DNA from: an uncultured Gammaproteobacteria bacterium
GTDB taxonomy: Bacteria > Pseudomonadota > Gammaproteobacteria > Pseudomonadales > Pseudohongiellaceae
Assembly (NCBI GenBank): GCA_913048385.1
Contig: CAJWVZ010000009.1
Coordinates: forward strand, 1-64,000
Direction of reading: 5' to 3'
DNA: 64,000 nt
Under the pieces are notes generated by a model. It was not told the origin of the DNA. It searched no databases and saw only the letters and a list, made by a program, of their open reading frames with translations. The position numbers and the translations under genes are program-made. Each line of letters opens with the position of its first letter. Within the stretch, counting starts at the first letter, position 1. Positions 8,090 to 17,653 of the stretch are shown piece by piece.

Positions 8090-10036
8090 TCAATTTTCTC
8101 CTGCATTTCTCTTTCGTAGGCTGAGGGAAATACCAATCAATCCAAGCCCAAAGCCTGATATCAAGAGGGTCGAGGAAGCCACCTCTAGCCCAATGACTTC
8201 CAGAGAAGGCAGCGCAATAAGACCTCCTCCAAAGCCAGTCAGAACTCGTCCAAAAATGGCCAATGGAGTTTTTTTATCTAAAAAACCAACACCCAAAACA
8301 TAGTGTTGGAGTGAGCCAGCAATAAAGATTATGCCGACAGCAACCTCTAGAGTCGCGAAGACTGTTTTCTCCAAGTTGCCGGACATTATCAGGGCGGGTT
8401 CAAGTACAAAGAAGAACGGAATAAAGTAAATTATGCTGCCAAGTCTCATTGCTTTGAAGCCGGTAGATAAGGCTGAAGCATCTGCGATGCTCGCAGCTGC
8501 AAACGCTCCCAATGCGACGGGTGGTGTTATGAATGACAGCATGCCCCAGTAAAGAATAAAGAGGTGAACGCTCATTGGGTCCAACCCTCCTTGAATGAGT
8601 GCGGGTGCGAGGACTATCGCAAGGAAAACATAAGCGGCTGTTACGGTCATTCCAATACCTAGAATAAAGCTTGTAAACGCTCCCATGAGCAGAAGAAGAA
8701 GAACTGAGTCCCCTGCTAAATAAAGTAAGTCGTTCACGAGAGTTCCGGATAAGCCCGTAACGGATAGGGCTCCCACAATTAAACCGACGCCAGCCATAAT
8801 TGTCAGCAATTCCATCAACAGTTTTCCTGTTGCAACTAGAAAATTGCCTGCCTTTGATAAGTTCCAGCGATGTTTTGATGAGAGTTGGTTTAAAAACAGT
8901 AAAATCCCCGTAGCAATAAAAGGTGCGATTGCTTCTCTTTGAAGATAAACCAGCAAAAAAATTAGCGTTAGAAACGCAGCAACATAATACCATCCCCGCT
9001 GTAAGGTTTTTATCGGGCTCGGCAAATCTTCTCTTGGTGTTCCTTTTAATCCTTTTCGAGCGGCGTAGGCGTCTACTTGAATAAATAATCCAAAAAAATA
9101 CAAGAAAGCTGGAACGGCGGCAGCAAGAGCAACATTGGTATAGGGAACATTTAAGAATGTAGCCATGACGAAGGCAGTTGAGCCCATGATCGGAGGAAGA
9201 AGAACGCCTCCCGTCGAAGCGCATGCTTCAACTCCAGCCGCATACTCTTTCTCAAAGCCATTTTTTTGCATTGCGGGAATGGTCATTTGACCTGTCGTCA
9301 GAACGTTGGTAATAACACTTCCGCTCATCGATCCCATCAGTCCGCTGGATACAATTGCTACTTTTGCAGAGCCTCCTCGAACGTGACCAAATATAGCAAG
9401 GGCAAGATCTATAAAAAATTTACCGCCTCCCGTATGTTGTAATGCAATGCCGAAAATTAGAAATCCTATGACAAGTTCTGCGAACGCTCGAAACGGGAGC
9501 CCCAAGATACTTTCGATACTCATGACATGATAAGAGGCTGTCTCCGTCGGCGATGACGCCATACCGGAGATGCTGCCCGGCAGTTTGTCGGCAAACATTG
9601 GGTAAAGCGAAAATAGCAGTACGAGGATAAAGAGCACCATTCCCCCACTGCGACGCAATGCCTCTAGTATCAGTGCCCAAAGCATAAAGCTCAGCCAAGC
9701 TGCGTGTAAGGGAGCAGCGAACTCCCAGCCATAATCGAGCATCGTTTCTGCATTAATAAAAAAGAAAGCGCAAGCGGACAATGTCAGGAAGCTAAGCGTT
9801 GAATCAAGCCAGATACTTTTTGAATTTGTAGTTGTAGGATAAATCAAAAAGCATAGTGGGAGCAGCAGGCCCAGTAGTGCATAATAATAATGATTCTGAA
9901 CGGTGATTATATTGCTCAGAAGGGGCGCATCAGAAAACAGACGTAGCGAATCCATTGCTAAAAATCCGCTTGCAACGGCTGCACCACCGCTCAGCCATTG
10001 AATGATGGTGGGTATTTTTTCTGTTCTGTTTGTCAT
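8090..10036 (-). CDS. TRAP transporter fused permease (DctQ-DctM type, TAXI family)
   Basis: 648 residues from the ATG at 10036, which overlaps the stop of the binding-protein gene as ATGA. A TTG 9 bp further upstream is the alternative start. The protein is almost entirely transmembrane. An N-terminal block of about four to five helices corresponds to the small DctQ subunit, and the rest to the large DctM channel. Characteristic segments are GGKFFIDLALAIFGHVRGG, SSGLMGSMSGSVITNV and FITPPVALGAFAAASIA. It uses an ion gradient to import the ligand delivered by the TAXI receptor. It converges with the acyl-CoA synthetase, 8 bp apart. Confidence 0.92.
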   Translation of the reverse strand: MTNRTEKIPTIIQWLSGGAAVASGFLAMDSLRLFSDAPLLSNIITVQNHYYYALLGLLLPLCFLIYPTTTNSKSIWLDSTLSFLTLSACAFFFINAETMLDYGWEFAAPLHAAWLSFMLWALILEALRRSGGMVLFILVLLFSLYPMFADKLPGSISGMASSPTETASYHVMSIESILGLPFRAFAELVIGFLIFGIALQHTGGGKFFIDLALAIFGHVRGGSAKVAIVSSGLMGSMSGSVITNVLTTGQMTIPAMQKNGFEKEYAAGVEACASTGGVLLPPIMGSTAFVMATFLNVPYTNVALAAAVPAFLYFFGLFIQVDAYAARKGLKGTPREDLPSPIKTLQRGWYYVAAFLTLIFLLVYLQREAIAPFIATGILLFLNQLSSKHRWNLSKAGNFLVATGKLLMELLTIMAGVGLIVGALSVTGLSGTLVNDLLYLAGDSVLLLLLMGAFTSFILGIGMTVTAAYVFLAIVLAPALIQGGLDPMSVHLFILYWGMLSFITPPVALGAFAAASIADASALSTGFKAMRLGSIIYFIPFFFVLEPALIMSGNLEKTVFATLEVAVGIIFIAGSLQHYVLGVGFLDKKTPLAIFGRVLTGFGGGLIALPSLEVIGLEVASSTLLISGFGLGLIGISLSLRKRNAGEN

Positions 10037-11229
10037 TCTTGCCAAACCGGGTCGAACCCAGCTTCAGAGAGATGTTTGGCACGAGTCTGTTGCCAAATGG
10101 TCGCAAACGATTCGTTATCGGGACTCTTGTTGATCACCTCTGCCCATGCTGAAGATAAAACTTCTTGGCGACGGATAAGTGATTGGTTGTGTGCCTCAAA
10201 AGATTCCGACCAAACCCCGAGTTCCCGCCAGTATTTGACTGCGCCCTCATGGTAAGGAACGACCCAATCGAATACTTGGGACTCGACCGCCCATCCTATA
10301 GCTCCTGGGTCTGAATCTTTAAAGTCTGCATAGTTCTCGTTGATGGCTCGGGTCAGGTTGTAGACTAACGCGGGATCCTGTCCGATTAACGTGGTCAGAA
10401 GAGGGTAGGGATAGGTCCCAGCTTCATGCGTGTTATCTTTGCTTACGGACGCGCCGCGTGTCGCAATATGTTTCGTGAAGTAAGGACCTATTGCTGACAT
10501 TCTGTCCCAACATCCCTCGTCATCATGTGGAGCTGGTAGCCAAAAAATTCCTCTTGGGGAAGCCTCAAGGCGGAACGGAGGACCTGAAACAGTTGTGCCA
10601 AAGGCAACATCGACATCGCCATTAATGATTCCATTCCAGCTAGCTTCGTAACCTGGGAAGTCCACTCGAACGACATCGTCCCAAGTTAAATCTCCGCATG
10701 CCAGATATGCTTCCATAGAAATGTTTAGGGCAGGAGCAGCCCTTACGTAGGGTACGCGGCGTCCTCGCAGATCTGAGAAACGGGTGATGCCTGTATCAGC
10801 GGCTGCGGCTACGGCCTGATTACTGAGACCGTTTGACGTCATTAACAGCCGAAGGGGTTGAGGCCCCCACTCTCTGCTCGCAAATTGAAACATTCCCTCT
10901 TGTGCTAGGTAAGTGGCTACTCCATTTGCTGTAAAATCGACCCGACCCATTTTAAGAGGTAATAAACGAGACACGTCGTTTTGGCCGGGGATAACCCGTA
11001 GTGTAACGTTATACTTTTCTCGTAGCATTGCGCCAATCGCGACCGCCTGATTGTAGCCGGTAGACCCGAGGTTGTATGCTGTCCAAGCGATCTGACGAGG
11101 AAGCTGAATTTGATCGCTTTGACTGATAGAGAGGTTCGAAATGCAGATAAGAGGCAGGGCGGAAAGGGTTAGGAGGGTTTTTCGCGGTCGACCGATTTTC
11201 GATTTCCAATAATTCAGGGTGAATGCCAC
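10033..11229 (-). CDS. TAXI family TRAP transporter solute-binding protein
   Basis: 398 residues from a GTG with AGGAG 8 bases upstream. After a signal peptide (to about SNLSISQS) comes the TAXI receptor core: LGSTGYNQAVAIGAMLREKY near the start, VDFTANGVATYLA, the ligand-lobe segment FSDLRGRRVPYV, and VDVAFGTTVSGPP. TAXI receptors bind small acids such as glutamate or other dicarboxylates, and the ligand is not predictable here. The stop overlaps the permease start by 4 bp (ATGA), so the two are translationally coupled. It is divergent from the quinohemoprotein gene, which shares the 250-bp promoter region. Confidence 0.9.
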   Translation of the reverse strand: MAFTLNYWKSKIGRPRKTLLTLSALPLICISNLSISQSDQIQLPRQIAWTAYNLGSTGYNQAVAIGAMLREKYNVTLRVIPGQNDVSRLLPLKMGRVDFTANGVATYLAQEGMFQFASREWGPQPLRLLMTSNGLSNQAVAAAADTGITRFSDLRGRRVPYVRAAPALNISMEAYLACGDLTWDDVVRVDFPGYEASWNGIINGDVDVAFGTTVSGPPFRLEASPRGIFWLPAPHDDEGCWDRMSAIGPYFTKHIATRGASVSKDNTHEAGTYPYPLLTTLIGQDPALVYNLTRAINENYADFKDSDPGAIGWAVESQVFDWVVPYHEGAVKYWRELGVWSESFEAHNQSLIRRQEVLSSAWAEVINKSPDNESFATIWQQTRAKHLSEAGFDPVWQE

Positions 11230-11480
11230 GAAAATCTCCTCAAAAAATAAAAATTTAGAATGCTAAATCCTAGCTTTGATGATAACAGAACAGATGACTT
11301 TGAACATAAATGAATTAGCTTAATCTTGTAAAACTGAATGCAGTGAAACCTTATTTTATTGCGTGCAATGTTTCTCAAATCGGGGCTACAATAAACTAGG
11401 ATTCCGCTTAATGTCTATTAAGAAGAAGTTATAGTTTTCTCAAGAGAGTCGGTGAGTTTTTTGAAAAAGGAGAAAGTGTC

Positions 11481-13508
11481 TTGAATCGCTTCGCTATTAT
11501 TGTTTCTATTCTCATAAACACAATTTATCCCTTTTCATACGCCGCAGAATTTTCGCAGGTCCGACCCAGCGCTGAAGAACAGCTGCAACTTCCGGCAGAG
11601 AGCTGGCTGACTAATGGAGGAGACCTTTTCAACCGTAACTTTTCTTCTTTGGAAGAGATAGATAGGTCAAATGTTAATGAGTTACGTCCAATATGGCGTT
11701 CTCATCTCAACGGCTCAGGGCTTCAAACTAAATACTCAGGAGAGGCCCAAGCTATTGTTCACGAAGGAGTGATGTTTATTATTACCGGCGCGGACGATGT
11801 GTTTGCTCTCAGCCTTGATTCGGGTGAAATTTTATGGAGTACAGAAGCGAATTTAACCGATGAAATATCAACTATATGTTGTGGTTGGACTAGTCGTGGT
11901 GTCGGCTTCGGTGAAGACAAGATTTTTGTTGGGCAGCTCGATGGAGTTTTAAAAGCATTAGACAAGGAAACAGGGTCAACTATTTGGAGTGTCCAAGCGG
12001 AGAATTGGGAAGAGGGTTATACCATTACGAGTGCTCCATTATATTTTAATGGAATGGTCATTACAGGATTTGCCGGAGCCGAGTTTGCGGCACGAGGAAG
12101 GGTAAAGGCATTTAACGCAAATAATGGCGAACTTCTATGGACTTTCTTTACAGTCCCGAGCCCGGGTGAAAGCGGCTTCGAAACGTGGCCCTCGGATAAC
12201 GACGCATGGAAAACTGGTGGGGGAACTGTCTGGCATACACCTGCAGTGGACCCTGACCTTGGAATGATTTATTTTTCAACCGGCAATCCGGGGCCGGACT
12301 ACAATGGATCTTCACGAGCGGGTGATAATTTATTTACCGCCTCGATTGTTGCTCTCGATGTTTATACAGGGGAGTACCGCTGGCATTTTCAGCAGGTTCA
12401 TCATGATATTTGGGATTTTGATGCTCCTAATCCAGTGGTTCTGTTCGATCTTCCATATAATGGACGCATTAGAAAGGGCCTAGCTCAGGCCGGTAAGACA
12501 GGTTGGGTTTACATTTTAGATCGAACGAATGGAGAGCCGCTTGTTGGGATTGACGAAAAGCCGGTGCCCCAGGAATCTCGTCAAATGACTTCGGCAACAC
12601 AACCGGTGCCGGTCGGTGATGCTTTTGTGAGCCAAACTTTGGACATTCCTGCTGAAGGATTCGAGCTTGCGAACGGCGGCGCCATTTTTACGCCATTTTG
12701 GGAAGATCCAATACTGCTCCGACGCAGTGAGGCGAATTGGCCTCCCAGTGCGGTGGATCCTTTGTCTGGCGTTATGTATGTCTGTGCAGGCGAGCGCCAG
12801 GCGGCATACTCAACGCGGGAAGGGTTTGAGCAAGTAGAGCCGGGAGAACGTTATGTCGCCGGTAGCATGAGGTTTGCGCCGATTGCTACAACCGGTGTGG
12901 TTGCGGCGGTAGATTTGAGAACAAATAAACTTGTCTGGTCGCAACGATGGCCGAGTCGTTGCTATAGCGGCCTTGTGGCGTCGGCTGGTGGGTTAGTGTT
13001 TGCCGGACGGAATGACGGACGCTTAACCGCAATGGATTCTCGGAATGGAAAAAAATTGTGGGAATTTATGACTGATGCAGGGGTCAATGCGCCTCCGACG
13101 ATTTATGAGCACAACGGCAAGCAATATATCGCAGTTCTGTCAGCCGGAAATTTGCTTGCAAGCACAAAGCACGGTGACAGTGTCTGGGTCTTTGGTTTAG
13201 ATGAAGATGGTCTGGAATCAACGATCCAAATTGATGAAATAACACCACCTTTAGCAAACGATCAAGGTTTAGCTTTGTATCGCCAAAATTGTGTCTTTTG
13301 TCATGGCTTGAGAGGAGAGGGCGGCCACAGCGGAATGCCTCTTGAAGGTCTTGCAGCTTTCCATACAAATTACGTTTCTAATATTATCAGGGGAGGGAAA
13401 AACAACATGCCATCGTTTGCATCGGTGTTTTCTGTTAATCAAATTAGATTAATTGCTGAGCATGTTAGGACTTTAAATCCGGGAACCTTAAATAGGAATT
13501 CACAGTAA
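11481..13508 (+). CDS. PQQ-dependent quinohemoprotein dehydrogenase with C-terminal cytochrome c
   Basis: 675 residues, TTG start with AAGGAG upstream, signal peptide ending at SYAAE. The propeller starts with WLTNGGDLFNRNFSSL. It carries the vicinal disulfide pair in DEISTICCGWTSRG (near residue 132) that is typical of PQQ alcohol dehydrogenases, and HHDIWDFDAPNPV. The last 75 residues are a mono-haem cytochrome c with CVFCHG (near 603) and a distal Met candidate in NNMPSFASVF. This is a type II quinohemoprotein alcohol dehydrogenase layout that passes electrons through its own haem. Together with the TAXI/acyl-CoA ligase genes it may oxidise alcohols in the periplasm. Confidence 0.92.
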   Translation: MNRFAIIVSILINTIYPFSYAAEFSQVRPSAEEQLQLPAESWLTNGGDLFNRNFSSLEEIDRSNVNELRPIWRSHLNGSGLQTKYSGEAQAIVHEGVMFIITGADDVFALSLDSGEILWSTEANLTDEISTICCGWTSRGVGFGEDKIFVGQLDGVLKALDKETGSTIWSVQAENWEEGYTITSAPLYFNGMVITGFAGAEFAARGRVKAFNANNGELLWTFFTVPSPGESGFETWPSDNDAWKTGGGTVWHTPAVDPDLGMIYFSTGNPGPDYNGSSRAGDNLFTASIVALDVYTGEYRWHFQQVHHDIWDFDAPNPVVLFDLPYNGRIRKGLAQAGKTGWVYILDRTNGEPLVGIDEKPVPQESRQMTSATQPVPVGDAFVSQTLDIPAEGFELANGGAIFTPFWEDPILLRRSEANWPPSAVDPLSGVMYVCAGERQAAYSTREGFEQVEPGERYVAGSMRFAPIATTGVVAAVDLRTNKLVWSQRWPSRCYSGLVASAGGLVFAGRNDGRLTAMDSRNGKKLWEFMTDAGVNAPPTIYEHNGKQYIAVLSAGNLLASTKHGDSVWVFGLDEDGLESTIQIDEITPPLANDQGLALYRQNCVFCHGLRGEGGHSGMPLEGLAAFHTNYVSNIIRGGKNNMPSFASVFSVNQIRLIAEHVRTLNPGTLNRNSQ

Positions 13509-13541
13509 ATTTTTGCAAATTTTGTTGGGAGAGTAGTCGAT

Positions 13542-14609
13542 ATGGACAGGTTTAAAAGATTTAGGTTAAGCATCGGGGTAATCCGCGTTATCCTTATTTT
13601 CACAGGAGTCGTTGCTCTGGTCGGCTGCACCCAGGGCGACAATGAGCCAGAGGTTGTTAGGTTGCTGGACGGTCCGATAATTGGACCTGAGCTGCATGAT
13701 AGTATCGGCGTCAATATTCAGGGGCCCTCGTTGATCAAGGTGCCTGAATGGCTACCGAACAAGCTTGGTAGTTATTATCTTTATTTTGCTGACCATAAAG
13801 GGAGTTATATTCGATTGGCATACGCCGATAGTCTGCTTGGTCCTTGGAAAATCTATGTGCCGGGAACTCTGCAAATCGAAGAGTCTTATTTCTTAGTCGA
13901 GCCACCAGAGATCTCGGACCGGCAGGTGGAGGAAATGGCTGCGCAACGTCAGTCAGACTGGACAGCGGTTTCTCATGATTGGCGAACGGAATTGACCTCT
14001 CCGCACATAGCATCGCCTGATGTCCATGTTGATGACAAAAATAAGCAAATTATTATGTACTACCATGGGTTGGACGGGCCAGGGCGTCAGCTTACACGGG
14101 TAGCTACCTCGAGTAACGGGATTGACTTTACAGCGCAACCCCAGAATTTGGGAAGAACCTATATGAGGACTTTTGATTATGAGGGATTCATATACGCAAT
14201 GGCGATGCCTGGGCAGTTTTACCGTTCGAGCGACGGGTTTACGAACTTTGAAGAAGGCCCGAGACTTTTCAATGCAAACATGCGTCACGCAGGGCTTCTG
14301 GTCAGGGGTAACACACTTTATATTTTTTGGACTCAAGTCGGAGATGCTCCAGAGAATATAAAATTGAGTACAGTTGATTTAACAGAAGAATGGACTAGCT
14401 GGTCAGAAACTAAAGCGGTCGAAATTTTGAGACCTGAGAAATCTTGGGAAGGTGCAGGCGCAGCTGTTGAGCCATCGGTTCGCAGCACAGCCTACGGAGT
14501 TGTCAATCAGCTTCGTGATCCAGCGATCTTTTCTGAGGGAAATCAAACATACCTTTTGTACACCGTCGGAGGCGAGGCGGGAATTGCTATTTCGGAATTG
14601 AGGTTTTGA
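13542..14609 (+). CDS. Lipoprotein with GH43-like five-bladed propeller
   Basis: 355 residues. The signal peptide ends in the lipobox VALVGC, so it is likely lipid-anchored. The sequence resembles glycoside hydrolase family 43/62/DUF4185-type propellers: GSYYLYFADHKGSYIRLAYA followed by LLGPWKIY, then PDVHVDDKNKQIIMYYHGL, and near the end LRDPAIFSEGNQTYLLYTVGG. The repeated DP/YLYY pattern is typical of that fold. I cannot identify the full Asp/Asp/Glu catalytic set, so activity on sugars is uncertain. It begins 33 bp after the quinohemoprotein stop, so they may share a transcript. Confidence 0.65.
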   Translation: MDRFKRFRLSIGVIRVILIFTGVVALVGCTQGDNEPEVVRLLDGPIIGPELHDSIGVNIQGPSLIKVPEWLPNKLGSYYLYFADHKGSYIRLAYADSLLGPWKIYVPGTLQIEESYFLVEPPEISDRQVEEMAAQRQSDWTAVSHDWRTELTSPHIASPDVHVDDKNKQIIMYYHGLDGPGRQLTRVATSSNGIDFTAQPQNLGRTYMRTFDYEGFIYAMAMPGQFYRSSDGFTNFEEGPRLFNANMRHAGLLVRGNTLYIFWTQVGDAPENIKLSTVDLTEEWTSWSETKAVEILRPEKSWEGAGAAVEPSVRSTAYGVVNQLRDPAIFSEGNQTYLLYTVGGEAGIAISELRF

Positions 14610-14680
14610 GTAAGTTATTCTCAATTTTTTTGGCCGTGATAAGCAATGAAGCTCTGATATGTTGGAGCGATTTTTAAATA

Positions 14681-14757
14681 GGACCTAGTGTGTTTTTGGA
14701 TCGCACTAGGCATAGAAAAAGTTTTAGGGCTAGGTCCGGGTCTAACAATTTTTTTGC
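14681..14757 (+). terminator. Alternative hairpins followed by a T-run
   Basis: GGACCTAG (14681) can pair with CTAGGTCC (14730), or CCTAGTGTG (14684) with CGCACTAGG (14702, one G-U). The two pairings exclude each other because they share bases, and a T7 run follows at 14749. It lies 72 bp after the GH43-like gene and about 85 bp before the next ORF. The simplest reading is a terminator for the upstream unit; an attenuator is possible. Confidence 0.45.
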
Positions 14758-14842
14758 GTACATTTCCCAGCGTAATCATTATATATAAAACTATGCAGCA
14801 TGTTTTAGCGTTTCACGCTTTGTGTTAAGTGAGGAGTGAAGT

Positions 14843-15139
14843 ATGAGAGCGCTATTGGTAAATGGGCTAGCACAATCCATGTCCGAGGTGGATATAGGGG
14901 GGGTGAAAGATTTGGCATTAGTATTGGGTGTTGAATCCGTGGTTGGCGATAGTCTGGACTCAGAGCACCAGATTTTTTTTGATGAAGATTGTTTTATAAA
15001 ACAGACTAATGGACGGTTTCAGATAGATGCTCTCCCTCCGATAGCTGGGAAAGCTGTTTTAGCGAGGGTGGTTGACGGTGAGTTTTCTGGTGTAACTTTG
15101 GGGCTTAACGAAATCGAATCACGGGTTAAGTTTCTCTAG
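14843..15139 (+). CDS. Hypothetical protein, 98 residues
   Basis: A small acidic soluble protein with a good Shine-Dalgarno (GAGGAG) before ATG and a stop 16 bp before nei. I do not recognise the family with confidence. The pattern of a short N-terminal strand, SLDSEHQIFFDEDCFIKQ, and LPPIAGKAVLARVVDGEFSG faintly recalls DUF3846-like proteins found near mobile DNA, but this is only an impression. No signal peptide or membrane segment is seen. Position suggests co-transcription with nei and the RNase J-like gene. Confidence 0.6.
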   Translation: MRALLVNGLAQSMSEVDIGGVKDLALVLGVESVVGDSLDSEHQIFFDEDCFIKQTNGRFQIDALPPIAGKAVLARVVDGEFSGVTLGLNEIESRVKFL

Positions 15140-15155
15140 AAATTAGGAGTCTGTT

Positions 15156-15977
15156 ATGCCGGAAGGGCCCGAAATTAGGCTTGCTGCAGATCGAATTGCT
15201 AGGGTTATCGAAGGGAAAAAAATTAAAAGCGCGAAGTTTTTTATCGATCATCTGGCAGAATATGACCAATTATTTACCGGTGTATTGGTTCGTGAAATAC
15301 AGACTAAGGGTAAAGCGCTACTTACCCACTTTGAAAACGGATACACAATCTATAGTCATAATCAGCTTTATGGTCGGTGGTATGTACTATCTGGTGATAA
15401 GAGGCCGAAGACATCGCGTTCTTTGAGATTAGCCTTACACACAGGCGACCATACTGCTTGGCTTTACAGCGCTACCGACATCAGTGTTTGGAAAAGTAGC
15501 AGCCTCGGGGAGCATCCGTTTCTATCAAGACTAGGTCCAGATATTTTAGATTCTTCTCTGTCCGCCCTTGATGTGGAAGACCGCCTTTGCAGTAAAATGT
15601 TTTCTGGACGTTCCCTTGGCTCGTTATACTTGGATCAAAAGTTTCTGGCCGGCATAGGAAACTACTTAAGGTCAGAAATTTTGTTTGACGCGGGATTAAG
15701 CCCATTTGCTCGACCAAAGTCACTCGGTCTAGATGCCATACGGAGTCTTTCTGCCGCTACATTGAATATAAGCAGAAGAAGCTACAAGACAAAGGGAATA
15801 ACTAACCGGCCAAAAATTGTAGAAGATCTCAAAGCGGCTGGTTGGACAAGATCGAAATATCGCCACGCTGTTTTCGGTCGTGAGGGCGCAAAGTGCCACA
15901 TGTGTGATTCCAAAATCGCTAAAGACGCAATTGCCGCAAGACGAATATACTACTGCGGAAATTGTCAGGAGGTTTGA
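15156..15977 (+). CDS. nei: Endonuclease VIII (Fpg/Nei DNA glycosylase)
   Basis: 273 residues. It starts MPEGPEIRLAADRI, where after Met removal Pro is the nucleophile and Glu the catalytic acid; this start is diagnostic for Nei rather than Fpg. The H2TH region holds LDQKFLAGIGNYLRSEILF, and the C-terminal zinc finger has C-x2-C-x16-C-x2-C (CHMC ... YYCGNC). It removes oxidised pyrimidines and cleaves the abasic site. ATG is preceded by TAGGAG. The gene precedes an RNase J-like gene after 52 bp. Confidence 0.95.
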   Translation: MPEGPEIRLAADRIARVIEGKKIKSAKFFIDHLAEYDQLFTGVLVREIQTKGKALLTHFENGYTIYSHNQLYGRWYVLSGDKRPKTSRSLRLALHTGDHTAWLYSATDISVWKSSSLGEHPFLSRLGPDILDSSLSALDVEDRLCSKMFSGRSLGSLYLDQKFLAGIGNYLRSEILFDAGLSPFARPKSLGLDAIRSLSAATLNISRRSYKTKGITNRPKIVEDLKAAGWTRSKYRHAVFGREGAKCHMCDSKIAKDAIAARRIYYCGNCQEV

Positions 15978-16029
15978 TTTGTTCGACCCTAGGCGTGCGC
16001 TTGAAATAGTCAGTTAAACGAGGGAAAAA

Positions 16030-17391
16030 TTGAATCCATCTCACAAAGACTTCTGGTTTGTCCCGCTTGGCGGTTGCGGTGAGATTGGAATGAACCTCAA
16101 TTTATACGGGCATTCTGAAAGTTGGTTAATGGTTGACTGCGGCGTTACTTTCGAAAATGATTCTAGCTCGGGCGGGGGAGGGAACCTAGTTGAAATGCCA
16201 GACCCAATGTTTATTGCCAATCGTAGTCAAGCGCTGGTGGGAATGGTTGTTACTCATGCTCATGAAGATCATATCGGTGCTATCGCCCACCTTTGGGATC
16301 AATTGAAATGCCCGATCTATACGACAAGATTTACTCGAGAAGTGCTTCTCATTAAGTTTTTAGAACGTGGAATCAAACCTCCCATTATCTTGGTAGCTCC
16401 CGGCGAACAAATTATTATGGGACCTTTTCAGGTGACATGGGTTCCAATGACGCATTCTACTCCTGAGACTAATGGGCTACTGATTGAAACTGAAGTTGGC
16501 AAAGTCTTCCATACGGCGGACTGGAAAGTGGACAGTGCTCCGGTTTGTGGAGAGTCGTTTGATTCGAAACATATGGAGAGCTTGGGAGCGTTGGGAATAG
16601 ATGCAATTATCTGTGATTCAACAAATGCTTTACAGTCGGGAAGTTCAGAGTCAGAGGCGGCTTTATTTAACGGTCTTTTGTCGGTGATTGAGGATGCGCC
16701 AGGACGTGTTGTAGTCGCTTGTTTTTCTAGCAATGTTGCAAGATTGCAAACCATTGGGAATGTTGCGCATGTCACCGGTCGGTTTCTTGGTTTACTTGGA
16801 CGCTCTCTTCAAAACATGCATTTGTGTGCAAAGAAAGCCGGATATTTGAATGAAAACTTTAATTGTATTGAGTCGGCTCATCTGGGGTATCTACCACCTA
16901 ACGAAGTCCTTGCCATTGCGACTGGAAGCCAGGGGGACGTTGGGGCTGCATTAATGCGATTGGCGAGTGACACCCATCCCAATTTGAGCTTAGCACGCGG
17001 TGACCGAGTCGTTTTTAGCTCCAAAACGATTCCTGGTAATGAAGAAGCTGTTGAGAGACTGGTCGAGGCTCTGGAGAATCTTGGGGTGATTGTGATTCAA
17101 GCTGAGTACAAATCGATGCCGCTGCATGCAAGTGGTCACCCATGCGTGGAAGAGCTAACCCATATGTATTCTTCGGTTAAGCCGAGTATTTCCATCCCGG
17201 TGCACGGAGAGGAGAAGCATATGACTCGGAATAATCGAATCGCGTCGAATGCCGGAGTTAGAACTCAATTGCAGGGTCGTAATGGTGACTTGTTTGATAT
17301 TGTCCATGCGAAGGTTCGGCGAAAGGCCGTACCTGTTGGCAGACTTAGATTGAATAAGCACAACGGCAGTCTTGAGCAGGTTTCGGCTTAA
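16030..17391 (+). CDS. RNase J-like metallo-beta-lactamase/beta-CASP nuclease
   Basis: 453 residues, TTG start with GAGGG upstream. It begins VPLGGCGEIGMNLNLYG, very like RNase J, and has the zinc motif THAHEDH near residue 75, HTADWKVD, CDSTNA and the beta-CASP PLHASGHPC motif. These define a 5'-to-3' exo/endoribonuclease of the RNase J group. It is about 100 residues shorter than Bacillus RNase J and lacks the C-terminal dimerisation domain. Gammaproteobacteria normally rely on RNase E, so the role may be specialised. It lies in one direction with nei. Confidence 0.85.
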   Translation: MNPSHKDFWFVPLGGCGEIGMNLNLYGHSESWLMVDCGVTFENDSSSGGGGNLVEMPDPMFIANRSQALVGMVVTHAHEDHIGAIAHLWDQLKCPIYTTRFTREVLLIKFLERGIKPPIILVAPGEQIIMGPFQVTWVPMTHSTPETNGLLIETEVGKVFHTADWKVDSAPVCGESFDSKHMESLGALGIDAIICDSTNALQSGSSESEAALFNGLLSVIEDAPGRVVVACFSSNVARLQTIGNVAHVTGRFLGLLGRSLQNMHLCAKKAGYLNENFNCIESAHLGYLPPNEVLAIATGSQGDVGAALMRLASDTHPNLSLARGDRVVFSSKTIPGNEEAVERLVEALENLGVIVIQAEYKSMPLHASGHPCVEELTHMYSSVKPSISIPVHGEEKHMTRNNRIASNAGVRTQLQGRNGDLFDIVHAKVRRKAVPVGRLRLNKHNGSLEQVSA

Positions 17392-17653
17392 GCCCTCGCG
17401 CTTGGTGTAAAAATGATCCTTGACATGGAGCATACCCAAGCTCTCAGAATGTCTCGATAAGTGAATGGAATTATGAATGTTTTAAGGCGGTTCTTGAAAA
17501 GATCAGATATTTCATTATTATTACGTTGATGTTACTTATGTAGGGGCTGGTGGCCGTTGGTTTTTGATAACCCGTTTATCAATAGCTTCTGGATCTCAGC
17601 GCAAGTCCTGACTAAGCGGTGTAAAAGAATATTTATCCTAAGGAGAACGTTGA

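Noticed and set aside
8400-9224. 274-codon open frame on the minus strand
   Set aside because: It lies fully inside the TRAP permease in another frame, is rich in Arg/Ser/Cys and has no ribosome site.
17567-17583. TTGATAA / TTATCAA hairpin in front of the first aldose dehydrogenase
   Set aside because: Perfect but only 7 AT-rich base pairs with no T-run after it; not enough to call an operator or terminator.
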